64,000 nt of DNA from Corynebacterium suranareeae (GTDB lineage Bacteria; Actinomycetota; Actinomycetes; Mycobacteriales; Mycobacteriaceae). Below, piece after piece: positions 50,427-58,798 of the stretch; the first letter of the stretch is position 1, and every line of letters starts with the position of its first letter. The translations under genes were made by a program, and so were the position numbers. Location of the stretch: contig NZ_AP017369.1 in assembly GCF_002355155.1 (NCBI RefSeq), positions 3,038,001-3,102,000 on the forward strand, read 5' to 3'. The notes beneath the pieces were generated by a model. That model made no database searches. It was not told the origin of the DNA and worked only from the letters and a program-made list of their open reading frames with translations.

Positions 50427-51005
50427 TTATTTGCTGGTGTCCGCGTTTGACCGCAGTCCACTAAGAAAATTATCTACCGCCCAGGCTGAAAAGCCCGGCT
50501 CAATACGTTCGACTTGGATAGGCAACGGCCGTGAAGCAGCAACCAGACCGAAGTGAAACTTCAGTGGTTCTAAGTCAGGTGCGACAAAACCGTGTTTTAC
50601 AGCCTTGTTTAACAAGCCCGCAATAAGTGGCCGAAGATTACTAATCAGCAGTTCACGGACCTTTTCCACCTTCAAAGATTCCACAACTGTGAGATAAAAA
50701 CTATCGTTTAACACAGTCGCCTCCATCCCCGATAACGTGTGGCAAATTGTATGCCAGGCTTTTGCTGGGTCACTTTCCCACATTGGATCGAAAGAATCAA
50801 TGAGAGCCTGAATATCGGCTAAAGCAAGTGGAATCACTTCAACAAGTAGGTCCACCAGGCTAGGAAAATGGCGATGCACAGTAGCCACCCCGACATCGGC
50901 TTCAGTGGCTATCAACCTAAAAGACAGCTCTGCATTTTCTTTAAAAATCAAGTCTTTAGCAGCTAAAACTATGGCTTCACGTTTAGCTAGCGCATCTGCT
51001 CGCAT
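50427..51005 (-). CDS. TetR-family transcriptional regulator
   Basis: 192 residues from ATG 51005 (AAGGG upstream); the frame opens further out but would read through the operators. N-terminal helix-turn-helix: AIVLAAKDLIFKENAELSFRLIATEADVGVATVHRHFPSLVDLL. The C-terminal part (SETR-type) is a ligand pocket of unknown specificity. It is divergent from a membrane-protein gene, with two strong palindromes between them. Confidence 0.88.
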   Translation of the reverse strand: MRADALAKREAIVLAAKDLIFKENAELSFRLIATEADVGVATVHRHFPSLVDLLVEVIPLALADIQALIDSFDPMWESDPAKAWHTICHTLSGMEATVLNDSFYLTVVESLKVEKVRELLISNLRPLIAGLLNKAVKHGFVAPDLEPLKFHFGLVAASRPLPIQVERIEPGFSAWAVDNFLSGLRSNADTSK

Positions 51006-51027
51006 CTTTAACCCTTGCACTTTTTCT

Positions 51028-51076
51028 AAATGGAATTCTATGTTCCATTTATCCAAAAATGGAACACCTTGTTCCA
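51028..51076. promoter_or_regulatory. Twin operator for the TetR regulator
   Basis: Two palindromes in the divergent promoter region: AAATGGAA-N7-TTCCATTT (51028-51050) and TGGAACA-CCT-TGTTCCA (51060-51076), both perfect and both built on TGGAA/TTCCA. Placement over both start regions suggests autoregulation plus control of the divergent gene. Confidence 0.85.
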
Positions 51077-51099
51077 CCTAATTTAGTTGAGGAGACCGC

Positions 51100-52136
51100 G
51101 TGAGTCTACAAACTGCCGCCACAACCCCTGCCACAGGGGTCGACACCGGCACAGATCACCATCCCAAGGATAAGGCTTGGATCAAGGTGCTTGGTCTTGG
51201 ATTCGGCATCCCCGTTGCCATCGCACTGATGCTTTTGCCTTCCTGGCGCCAACTACAGCCTCAGGACCACACAACTTAACAATTGCAATTTCAGCACCAG
51301 CACCTATTGCCACGGCCATGGAAGATTCCATGAATGTCCAAGCTACCGAAGCCTTTGACTTCCAAACCAAGGATTCAGCCTCAGAGGTACAAGACGCCAT
51401 CATGCACCGCGAAACAGTGGGCGGCATTGTGGTTGATCCAACCACTCAAACCACGACGATTTACACCGCATCAGGAAATGGCGCCCCCTATGCAACGTTG
51501 CTGAATACAATCGCACAGGGCATGCAGGCACAAGGCCAACAGGTTATGGTCGAAGAGCTTGCTCCACTAAGTGAAAATGACCCGCAGGGCACAAGCCTTT
51601 CTACCCTGGGCCTCCCCTTAGCTTTCGGTGGCATGATCTCTGCAGCCACTCTCACGTTACTGCTCAAGAACAAGCCTTGGCACAAACTCGCTGGATCATT
51701 AATCATCAGCCTTGTCGGTGGCCTCGTGGCTGCCGCACTAATGCAATACGGATATGATCTCTTCCCAGCAGACACTAACTTCTGGAGTGTTGCTGGCACC
51801 ATTTCCCTAGGCATCGCAGCAATTTCGCTGTTTGTCATTGGATTGGCCGGACTAATCGGCATGGCAGGTGTCGGAATTGGAGCGATCCTCACCATCTTCA
51901 TCGCCAATCCACTATCGGGCCTTGCTACTGGCTGGTGGTGGTTGCCACAACCATGGGGAGCTATCGGACAGTTCCTCCCCATCGGTGCAACCGGTCACCT
52001 TCTGCGCTCTGATCTATTCTTCAACGGCACTGGAGCAACCCAAGAGCTGTGGACACTTATTGCCTGGGCCCTTATCGGCGTAGCCCTGAGTGTCATTTCA
52101 GGATTTCGACCTCAAACCCAAAACGTAGCTTCCTAG
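51100..52136 (+). pseudogene. Membrane protein (ABC-2/YhgE-like) gene with a frameshift
   Basis: Starts at GTG 51100 with GGAG upstream; reads to IPVAIALML, then terminates early (PSWRQLQPQDHTT-stop at 51279). The continuation FAFLAPTTASGPHNLTIAISAP sits in another frame and stays open to 52136. Restoring one missing base in the CTTTTG run at 51232-51236 would give a single protein of ~345 residues: an N-terminal anchor, an extracytoplasmic domain (GGIVVDPTTQTTTIYTA), and five C-terminal helices ending TGHLLRSDLFFNG. Probably an efflux-type membrane protein under the TetR gene. Either a true lesion or a sequencing error. Confidence 0.83.
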
Positions 52137-52153
52137 CTGCCTTAACTAGAAAA

Positions 52154-52181
52154 ACTCCCCTGCTGGGGAGTCTTTCTTTTT
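52154..52181. terminator. Bidirectional terminator between the frameshifted gene and ppk2
   Basis: ACTCCCC-TGCT-GGGGAGT stem followed by CTTTCTTTTT on the plus strand and preceded by AAAA, which serves the convergent ppk2. Confidence 0.88.
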
Positions 52182-52185
52182 GCCA

Positions 52186-53103
52186 TTAGTCACCGATCTG
52201 ATCGCGCCCACGAAGCACAATCTTCGGATCAGGTTCACCAACCAACTCGTAATCCTTATCCGTGTAATCGAACTTAGACAACACATAACGCATCGCATTA
52301 ATACGAGCACGTTTTTTGTCATTCGATTTAATAGTGATCCACGGGGATTCATCCGTATCGGTGTATCGGAACTGTTCCTCTTTAGCTCGGGTGTAATCAT
52401 CCCAGCGATCTAGTGAAGCTAAGTCCATTGGAGAAAGCTTCCACTGACGCACCGGATCAACCTGGCGGATAGCAAAGCGTGTGCGCTGCTCTTTACGAGT
52501 CACAGAGAACCAAAACTTGGTCAAACTGATCCCAGAACCCAAAATCATGTTTTCCAGCATGGGAACCTCACGCAAAAACTCTGCATGCTGTGATTCAGTA
52601 CAAAAACCCATGACTCGTTCCACACCGGAACGGTTGTACCAAGACCTATCAAAGAACACGATCTCACCAGCCGAAGGGAAATGCTGAATATAACGCTGGA
52701 AGTACCACGAAGTGGATTCACGTGGTGATGGCTTCTCTAGCGCCACGGTACGTGCACCACGAGGGTTCAGGTGCTCATTAAAGCGCTTAATAGTGCCACC
52801 CTTACCTGCGGCGTCACGCCCCTCGAACAAAATAATGTGGCGCTGACCAGTTTCCTTGGTCCAGTTCTGCCATTTAAGGAGCTCGATCTGGAGGGAGCGC
52901 TTGACCTTTTCATAGTCTTCGCGGGTGACGCGCTCTTCATAAGGAAAATCTTCCCGCCACGTTTCAATGGGGGTGCCATCAGGGCGCAGCAGTACTGGGT
53001 CATCCTCATCCGAGTCATCGACAACATACCCTTCAATTTGAGCAAGATCGATAACAGGAAGTTCATTTTCGTGGGTTTCGGACATGGTGGAAAGTTTACT
53101 CAT
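52186..53103 (-). CDS. ppk2: Polyphosphate kinase 2 (PPK2)
   Basis: About 305 residues from ATG 53103 (ATG 53085 is equally possible). PPK2 signatures: Walker A FEGRDAAGKGGTIKRF, EKPSPRESTSWYFQRYIQHFPSAGEIVFFDRSWYNRSGVER region with Walker B, and the lid Arg-rich stretch. It interconverts polyphosphate and nucleoside di/triphosphates. C. glutamicum has two PPK2 proteins, of which the one beside porA is called PPK2B; context fits that. Confidence 0.92.
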   Translation of the reverse strand: MSKLSTMSETHENELPVIDLAQIEGYVVDDSDEDDPVLLRPDGTPIETWREDFPYEERVTREDYEKVKRSLQIELLKWQNWTKETGQRHIILFEGRDAAGKGGTIKRFNEHLNPRGARTVALEKPSPRESTSWYFQRYIQHFPSAGEIVFFDRSWYNRSGVERVMGFCTESQHAEFLREVPMLENMILGSGISLTKFWFSVTRKEQRTRFAIRQVDPVRQWKLSPMDLASLDRWDDYTRAKEEQFRYTDTDESPWITIKSNDKKRARINAMRYVLSKFDYTDKDYELVGEPDPKIVLRGRDQIGD

Positions 53104-53167
53104 ACAGGCCACATTCGGCGCGCCAAAGGTGGAATCAAAATAGTGAATTTGATTTCAGGGACGCAAA

Positions 53168-53194
53168 AAGCTCCGACCTTTAGGGTCGGAGCTT
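53168..53194 (-). terminator. Terminator of the porH-porA operon
   Basis: 11-bp perfect stem AAGCTCCGACC/GGTCGGAGCTT with a 5-base loop, followed by TTTTTGCG on the minus strand, about 40 bases past the porA stop. Confidence 0.92.
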
Positions 53195-53233
53195 AATACT
53201 TAAAATTTAGTGACTTTAAAAAGTCAGACTAAA

Positions 53234-53368
53234 TTACTTGACCAAACCGAGAAGGTTTGCAAGGTGGGAAGCGATGCCACCAAGGGAGTCAAGAAGGCCA
53301 CCGTCGGTGAACAGTGCACCGATGATGCCGGAGGTGGAAAGAACGTTAAGGTTTTCGAGGAACTCCAT
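53234..53368 (-). CDS. porA: PorA-type cell-wall channel peptide
   Basis: 44 residues (MEFLENLNVLSTSG... ending LANLLGLVK), with ribosome site AAAGGAG just upstream. No signal peptide, as is known for PorA. Amphipathic and glycine/leucine rich. C. glutamicum PorA (45 residues) shares the MEN/MEF start, the VLSxSG stretch and the LGL end, but the middle differs strongly. Together with PorH it forms the main cation-selective channel of the mycolic-acid outer membrane; both are mycoloylated in the type strain. Identification rests on size, context (ppk2-porA-porH-groEL order) and these matches. Confidence 0.85.
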   Translation of the reverse strand: MEFLENLNVLSTSGIIGALFTDGGLLDSLGGIASHLANLLGLVK

Positions 53369-53415
53369 TGTAAAACTCCTTTAGGATGAAAAGATTAGAA
53401 TGAGTTGTTTTCTTG

Positions 53416-53452
53416 ATCTTGAGTAGCCGCTCTTGGACTACTTAAGATTTTT
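53416..53452. other. Hairpin between porH and porA
   Basis: ATCTTGAGTAGCC pairs with GGACTACTTAAGAT (one mismatch and one bulge), followed by TTTTT only on the plus strand. On the porH-porA transcript it lacks a T run, so it is more likely an RNA stability or processing hairpin than a terminator. Confidence 0.55.
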
Positions 53453-53457
53453 CCTAA

Positions 53458-53622
53458 TTAGGAAGAGAGGTTGTTGAGTGCCTCGCCGGAAGCGTCAACG
53501 CCTTCACCGAAGTCGTAGCCGAAGAGCTTAACCAAGAAGCCAGAGAACTCTGAGAAGACCTCGACGTTGGTAGCGAAGGTAGAAAAGTCCTTGAGGTTTG
53601 AGATCAGAAGGGAAAGATCCAT
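53458..53622 (-). CDS. porH: PorH-type cell-wall channel peptide
   Basis: 54 residues from ATG 53622 with AAGGAGA 7 bases ahead. The MDLSLL start and the GEALNNLSS end match PorH of C. glutamicum (57 residues, ending LDNFSS); the middle (VEVFSEFSGFLVKLFGYDF) is diverged. Acidic and amphipathic, no signal peptide. Upstream partner of porA in one operon. Confidence 0.86.
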   Translation of the reverse strand: MDLSLLISNLKDFSTFATNVEVFSEFSGFLVKLFGYDFGEGVDASGEALNNLSS

Positions 53623-53641
53623 GAGAAATCTCCTTGAGAGG

Positions 53642-53660
53642 ACCAGCAAATTTTGCTGGT
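53642..53660 (-). promoter_or_regulatory. 5' leader hairpin directly upstream of the porH ribosome site
   Basis: Perfect palindrome ACCAGCAAA-T-TTTGCTGGT, 9-bp stem, ending 6 bases before the AAGGAGA of porH. Likely a 5' stabiliser for a very abundant mRNA or a translational control element. Confidence 0.65.
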
Positions 53661-54511
53661 GATGGTTGCCAGTTTGCTGACGCCCTCAGGACGTCACTCA
53701 ATTATTCAATCACATTTTGGCAACGCGTCAAGGCGAATCCGAAAAAATTCCCAGCGCAATTTCTATCCCAACTCAGCGAAGGATAATTTGGACGACATTG
53801 ACCAAAATAGGCGCTGAACTGGAATAATGGCAGTTTCTTTATAGGAAAATCGGGAAACTTATCAGTCAATAGTCATGTTTGTGTAACAGTACTTAATGGC
53901 GTCTCGATTAAAGCGAAAATTTGGAAAACCACTTTTCATACATGCCCCAATACGGGGGTAATTTTTAATATTACCTAATTGGTGCGGTCGAAAAACTCAT
54001 GTGGAATCAGTCGTTTTTATCAAGATTTGAGATGTATATCAGGTTAACTCTAGGTTGCCATATGTGTCACTTCAGGCTCCTTCAAGATGGTGAATACTCA
54101 GTTTTACCATAGGGCTCCACCGCCGAGCTCCGGCAGAATCAGCGCATCGATTGCCCCAACACTGAACAATACGTAGCCCTGGGAGAGCCTCAATGGCGAG
54201 TCCCTAAGTTCTATTTCTCAGCGTTTACTTCTCGGCCGCTAAGGCCTTATTAGCGTCTTCCCAACAGGCGACTTCACGTGGTCGACTTCCCTCGGCGATA
54301 AGTCATTTTCGTAGCGAAGTCGCCCCATAAGAAGTTGAGCGTGAGAAGTCGTCATCGTGAAGTCGTACTGTAGTACTCCTGAAGCTACGCTTTGGCTAGT
54401 TTAAGTTCGAGATCACACTTCCAATGAACCCCAATTGCCAATGGGGCGCCTTTGGATTTGGTCAAACAAGTTGATGGGAATCGGGATGGAGACGTCGAAA
54501 AGCAATAGTAA
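53661..54511. other. Long noncoding region between porH and groEL
   Basis: About 850 bases with no supportable gene. It holds the porH promoter region, a CCCCAATACGGGGG site at 53944 followed by AT-rich DNA (GGTAAT/ATTACC inverted repeat at about 53957-53975), the GAAGTCG repeat block at 54267-54365, and a CGTCGAAAAGC word at 54493. Confidence 0.6.
54267..54365. repeat. Inverted-repeat block built from GAAGTCG/CGACTTC
   Basis: CGACTTC at 54269 and 54283 and GAAGTCG at 54316, 54345 and 54359. The best arm pair is GGCGACTTC (54267-54275) with GAAGTCGCC (54316-54324). The preceding 80 bases carry TAAGTTCTATTTCTCAG, resembling TAAGTTCGATATCTCAT in the 14.8-kb element. Confidence 0.75.
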
Positions 54512-54540
54512 AGCCCTCCCGCAAGTGTTGCGGGAGGGCT
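54512..54540 (-). terminator. Terminator of groEL
   Basis: 13-bp perfect stem AGCCCTCCCGCAA/TTGCGGGAGGGCT with a 3-base loop and TTTACTATT after it on the minus strand, 15 bases past the groEL stop. Confidence 0.93.
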
Positions 54541-54554
54541 AAAGGAAATGGGGC

Positions 54555-56294
<1,740 letters not shown>

Positions 56295-56322
56295 TCACCC
56301 ACCAAGCAGTTGATGATCATTA

Positions 56323-56349
56323 TTGGCACTCTGAATAGCTGAGTGCTAA
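56323..56349 (-). promoter_or_regulatory. CIRCE element 1 (HrcA operator) ahead of groEL
   Basis: TTGGCACTC-N9-GAGTGCTAA, one mismatch from the TTAGCACTC-N9-GAGTGCTAA consensus, with the exact 9-base spacer. Confidence 0.93.
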
Positions 56350-56357
56350 CTACTTTT

Positions 56358-56384
56358 CTAGCACTCAAGGGGTGCGAGTGCAAG
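56358..56384 (-). promoter_or_regulatory. CIRCE-like element 2 ahead of groEL
   Basis: CTAGCACTC-N9-GAGTGCAAG, again with the 9-base spacer; 15 of 18 arm bases fit the consensus. It starts 8 bases after element 1, giving tandem HrcA sites. Confidence 0.8.
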
Positions 56385-56411
56385 ATTTCGACGCTTTATT
56401 GAGTCCTTAAA

Positions 56412-56429
56412 TGCGCAAGCTGTTGCGCA
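56412..56429 (-). terminator. Probable terminator of the GTPase operon
   Basis: TGCGCAA-GCTG-TTGCGCA perfect 7-bp stem one base after the stop of the last operon gene, followed by TTTAAG on the minus strand; the T run is short. Confidence 0.6.
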
Positions 56430-56430
56430 A

Positions 56431-56613
56431 CTAAATGCGCGACCAGATGAAAACCATCACGAGCACAATAATCACAACGGCTAAAAACCCTGAGCCAATC
56501 CACGCAATCGCTGAACGATTCCGAGCCCGGCGCCGTACTTGACGCTGCGCTTCATAATCTTCCTCCGCACGAACCGCATCAAGCCTCACGCCATCGGCAT
56601 GCTGAAAACTCAT
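56431..56613 (-). CDS. Small tail-anchored membrane protein of the GTPase operon
   Basis: 60 residues: an acidic/basic N-terminal half (VRAEEDYEAQRQVRRRARNR) and one C-terminal helix (IGSGFLAVVIIVLVMVFIW). The ATG overlaps the stop of the GTPase-like gene by ATGA, which supports its reality. Unknown function; it could tether the GTPase complex to the membrane. Confidence 0.72.
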   Translation of the reverse strand: MSFQHADGVRLDAVRAEEDYEAQRQVRRRARNRSAIAWIGSGFLAVVIIVLVMVFIWSRI

Positions 56614-57836
56614 TTAAACCACCTCAAAAATCCACGCTTCTTAGGCTCTTCTGCCGGCAATTCCTGAGGCTCCGGCATCGCAGGGACCGGCTGAGCGGGA
56701 TGACTCGGCTGGCTCGGCACCAAATTGCTTCTCGACGCCTCCAGCCCCTCCAAAATCCCAACTTCTGAGAACAACTCTCTCAAAGGATCTAGACAACGAA
56801 ATGGTGCGATACCGCTTCGGTTAATGCGATCACCTTCAGGACTTGCTCCCAAAGGCGACACCGCAAAGCACTTGACCGGATAAGAAGCGTCACCAGCTAA
56901 AGGTTGGTTGAGCTGATTCAATAAATGCGTTGCATCCAAGCACTGCAGCATGCTTCGGATTTCCAGGTCCAAAATCTCCCCAGCAACGCGGTCATAAGGA
57001 CCATCAAGTGGAGCGCTATCTCGGCGGAACGTTGCCCCGAAATTGCTCATCACACGCTGCCAGTTGACCATATTTGTTCCTGAATAATGCAGGTGATCTT
57101 GGTTTACTTCAGATAGATGCTGCATGGTGTCAAACTTTGACATGCATAGGGAAATCTTGGGTCGATGTTCAGGTCCCAACACTCGCAGTACGTTTCTCAG
57201 CACGACCATCGGACCATCGGTTCCTACGTCATGAGTAGGAACGGAGCCTTCAAGCATCTGTCGGATTCTTGGAACAGACATTGGATCAAACAGGAACAAG
57301 ATGCGATCCGCTTCCTGGAAAAATTCCAATTCTGATTCACGATCCGAAAAATTCTCTTCCTGCAGATCTTCACCCGCGACATCTCTAAAAACTACAAAGA
57401 GTCGCTGCTCTGGATGATTCGACGTAGAGATATCAAAAATCAACGGACGTTGCTGATGCGCATCAGGAGCAGAAGCTGGTGGCGTTGGTGGAAGCAGCCC
57501 CATCTGTTCAAACAGCGGCTTTTCATACTTCTCCTGGTAAATCCGCTTCGTGTACTCATCGGCATATAAAAAGGATCCGCCGTTAGCAACAACAAGTTTG
57601 CGCAAGAGCTTAACAATCACCGCGATGTACATACTTTTTCCCGATGATCGATCACCTGCCATGGCAAAGGTCAACGTCCCGGAATTCTGCCATCCGTCTG
57701 GCAAGGTTGCGTCCTGAGTCGTTGCATCAACAAATGGTGATGCGGTGGCTTCTGGGTTCGGTAAAACTTTGAACGTAAATGGGCACCGCGTGGGAAGTAG
57801 ACCAGTGTCAGATTGGTAAAGATCGGGAGCGGTCAT
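56610..57836 (-). CDS. Double-GTPase (DO-GTPase2-like) P-loop NTPase
   Basis: 408 residues. P-loop AGDRSSGKSMY (60-70), switch-2/Walker B-like VVFRDVAGEDLQ (148-159; DxxG present), and a base-recognition-like SKFD (233-236) in SLCMSKFDTM. This is the layout of TRAFAC-type GTPases of the DO-GTPase2 group described from computational work on NTP-dependent conflict systems. A Pro-rich C-terminal tail (PSQPSHPAQPVPAMPEPQELP) follows. The N-terminal CPFTF-type segment could bind partners. The ATG overlaps the vWA stop by ATGA. Nucleotide choice is inferred. Confidence 0.72.
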   Translation of the reverse strand: MTAPDLYQSDTGLLPTRCPFTFKVLPNPEATASPFVDATTQDATLPDGWQNSGTLTFAMAGDRSSGKSMYIAVIVKLLRKLVVANGGSFLYADEYTKRIYQEKYEKPLFEQMGLLPPTPPASAPDAHQQRPLIFDISTSNHPEQRLFVVFRDVAGEDLQEENFSDRESELEFFQEADRILFLFDPMSVPRIRQMLEGSVPTHDVGTDGPMVVLRNVLRVLGPEHRPKISLCMSKFDTMQHLSEVNQDHLHYSGTNMVNWQRVMSNFGATFRRDSAPLDGPYDRVAGEILDLEIRSMLQCLDATHLLNQLNQPLAGDASYPVKCFAVSPLGASPEGDRINRSGIAPFRCLDPLRELFSEVGILEGLEASRSNLVPSQPSHPAQPVPAMPEPQELPAEEPKKRGFLRWFK

Positions 57837-58798
57837 GCCTGTAAGTCCTCTCGTTGTACAGCCGACGTCAACGCATTGAACATTTGATGTGCAGGTCCAG
57901 CTAGCAGACGCTGATCATGATTCTTGACAGCGTTTATAAGCAGTGAATCAAAGTAAGTAAAGCTGGTTCCGTGATCCACCAATGGTTTTCTGGAACTTAG
58001 AACATGTAAATTGTTGGGCAACTTCAGTACTTCAGCAGGAATATCATCAGAGATCACCACGAGAGCATCTTCAGGTGAAATCTGGTGCAGATCGCAGTTC
58101 CACCCCACTTCTCTTACCGGCGCGTACTTTTCCGAAAGCTGGGCTATTTCTTCAGGGTTAGCAACCCGAACCCGCAGGTCAGTAGCACTGCTGGTCATCA
58201 CGTGAATAGCACGTCCCTGACTGACTACTGATAAAACACCTGTGGCAAAAGAACACATGAGATCGAATACCTCACGGCTTGTACTCGCTTTCATCGAGGA
58301 TGTCTTGTCCACCAATACTGTGACATTAGCTCGAGCAATATCAGCTGAGCCGTCCTTATCGATTGTGCGTCCCAAGGCTGATCGAACTGCTGCGGCTTCA
58401 GAGTCCAAAGAACTATCGCTGCTGACATCCCCAGCCTGCAAACGAATCATGTCCTGGCCTGGGAATACATTAAGAATTGGGATCGAGCGTAAACCACCGA
58501 TTGGGTACGTTGGAAGCTGCAGCGTGGTTTCTTGTCGTCCTGCTTCCTGGATTACCACGGACACATATAGTTTGGTTCCTGAGGGGAATTCGCCTGGACC
58601 ACCATCAGGAAATACCGTGACCTCAGTGTGTCTTTGAGGATTACGGATCCACCAGGTGTTCCCGCGTCGATTGGTCTCAGTGGAAGGAACCTCTACGCGA
58701 AATCCCACAGATGCGCTGAGGTCAAATTCAAGCCGTGCAGAAAACCCCTCGCGTGGGATGTCATAGGTCTGGTTGGAATCTAATCGAATCACGTTCAT
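57833..58798 (-). CDS. vWA-domain protein of the GTPase operon
   Basis: 321 residues. The N-terminal beta-sandwich (1-110, GFSARLEFDLSASVGFRVEV) resembles TerD- or fibronectin-like folds. A vWA domain starts at ~158 with the MIDAS motif VLVDKTSSMKAS (D164-x-T-x-S168) and a second acidic site VVISDDIPAE. vWA proteins act as metal-dependent protein-protein scaffolds. Its ATG overlaps the GAP1-like gene stop (ATGA). No membrane segment. Confidence 0.75.
   Translation of the reverse strand: MNVIRLDSNQTYDIPREGFSARLEFDLSASVGFRVEVPSTETNRRGNTWWIRNPQRHTEVTVFPDGGPGEFPSGTKLYVSVVIQEAGRQETTLQLPTYPIGGLRSIPILNVFPGQDMIRLQAGDVSSDSSLDSEAAAVRSALGRTIDKDGSADIARANVTVLVDKTSSMKASTSREVFDLMCSFATGVLSVVSQGRAIHVMTSSATDLRVRVANPEEIAQLSEKYAPVREVGWNCDLHQISPEDALVVISDDIPAEVLKLPNNLHVLSSRKPLVDHGTSFTYFDSLLINAVKNHDQRLLAGPAHQMFNALTSAVQREDLQA

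Noticed and set aside
56341..56366. HspR (HAIR) operator
   Set aside because: The inverted arms GAGTGCTA/TAGCACTC belong to two neighbouring CIRCE elements with exact 9-base spacers; the HAIR spacing does not fit.
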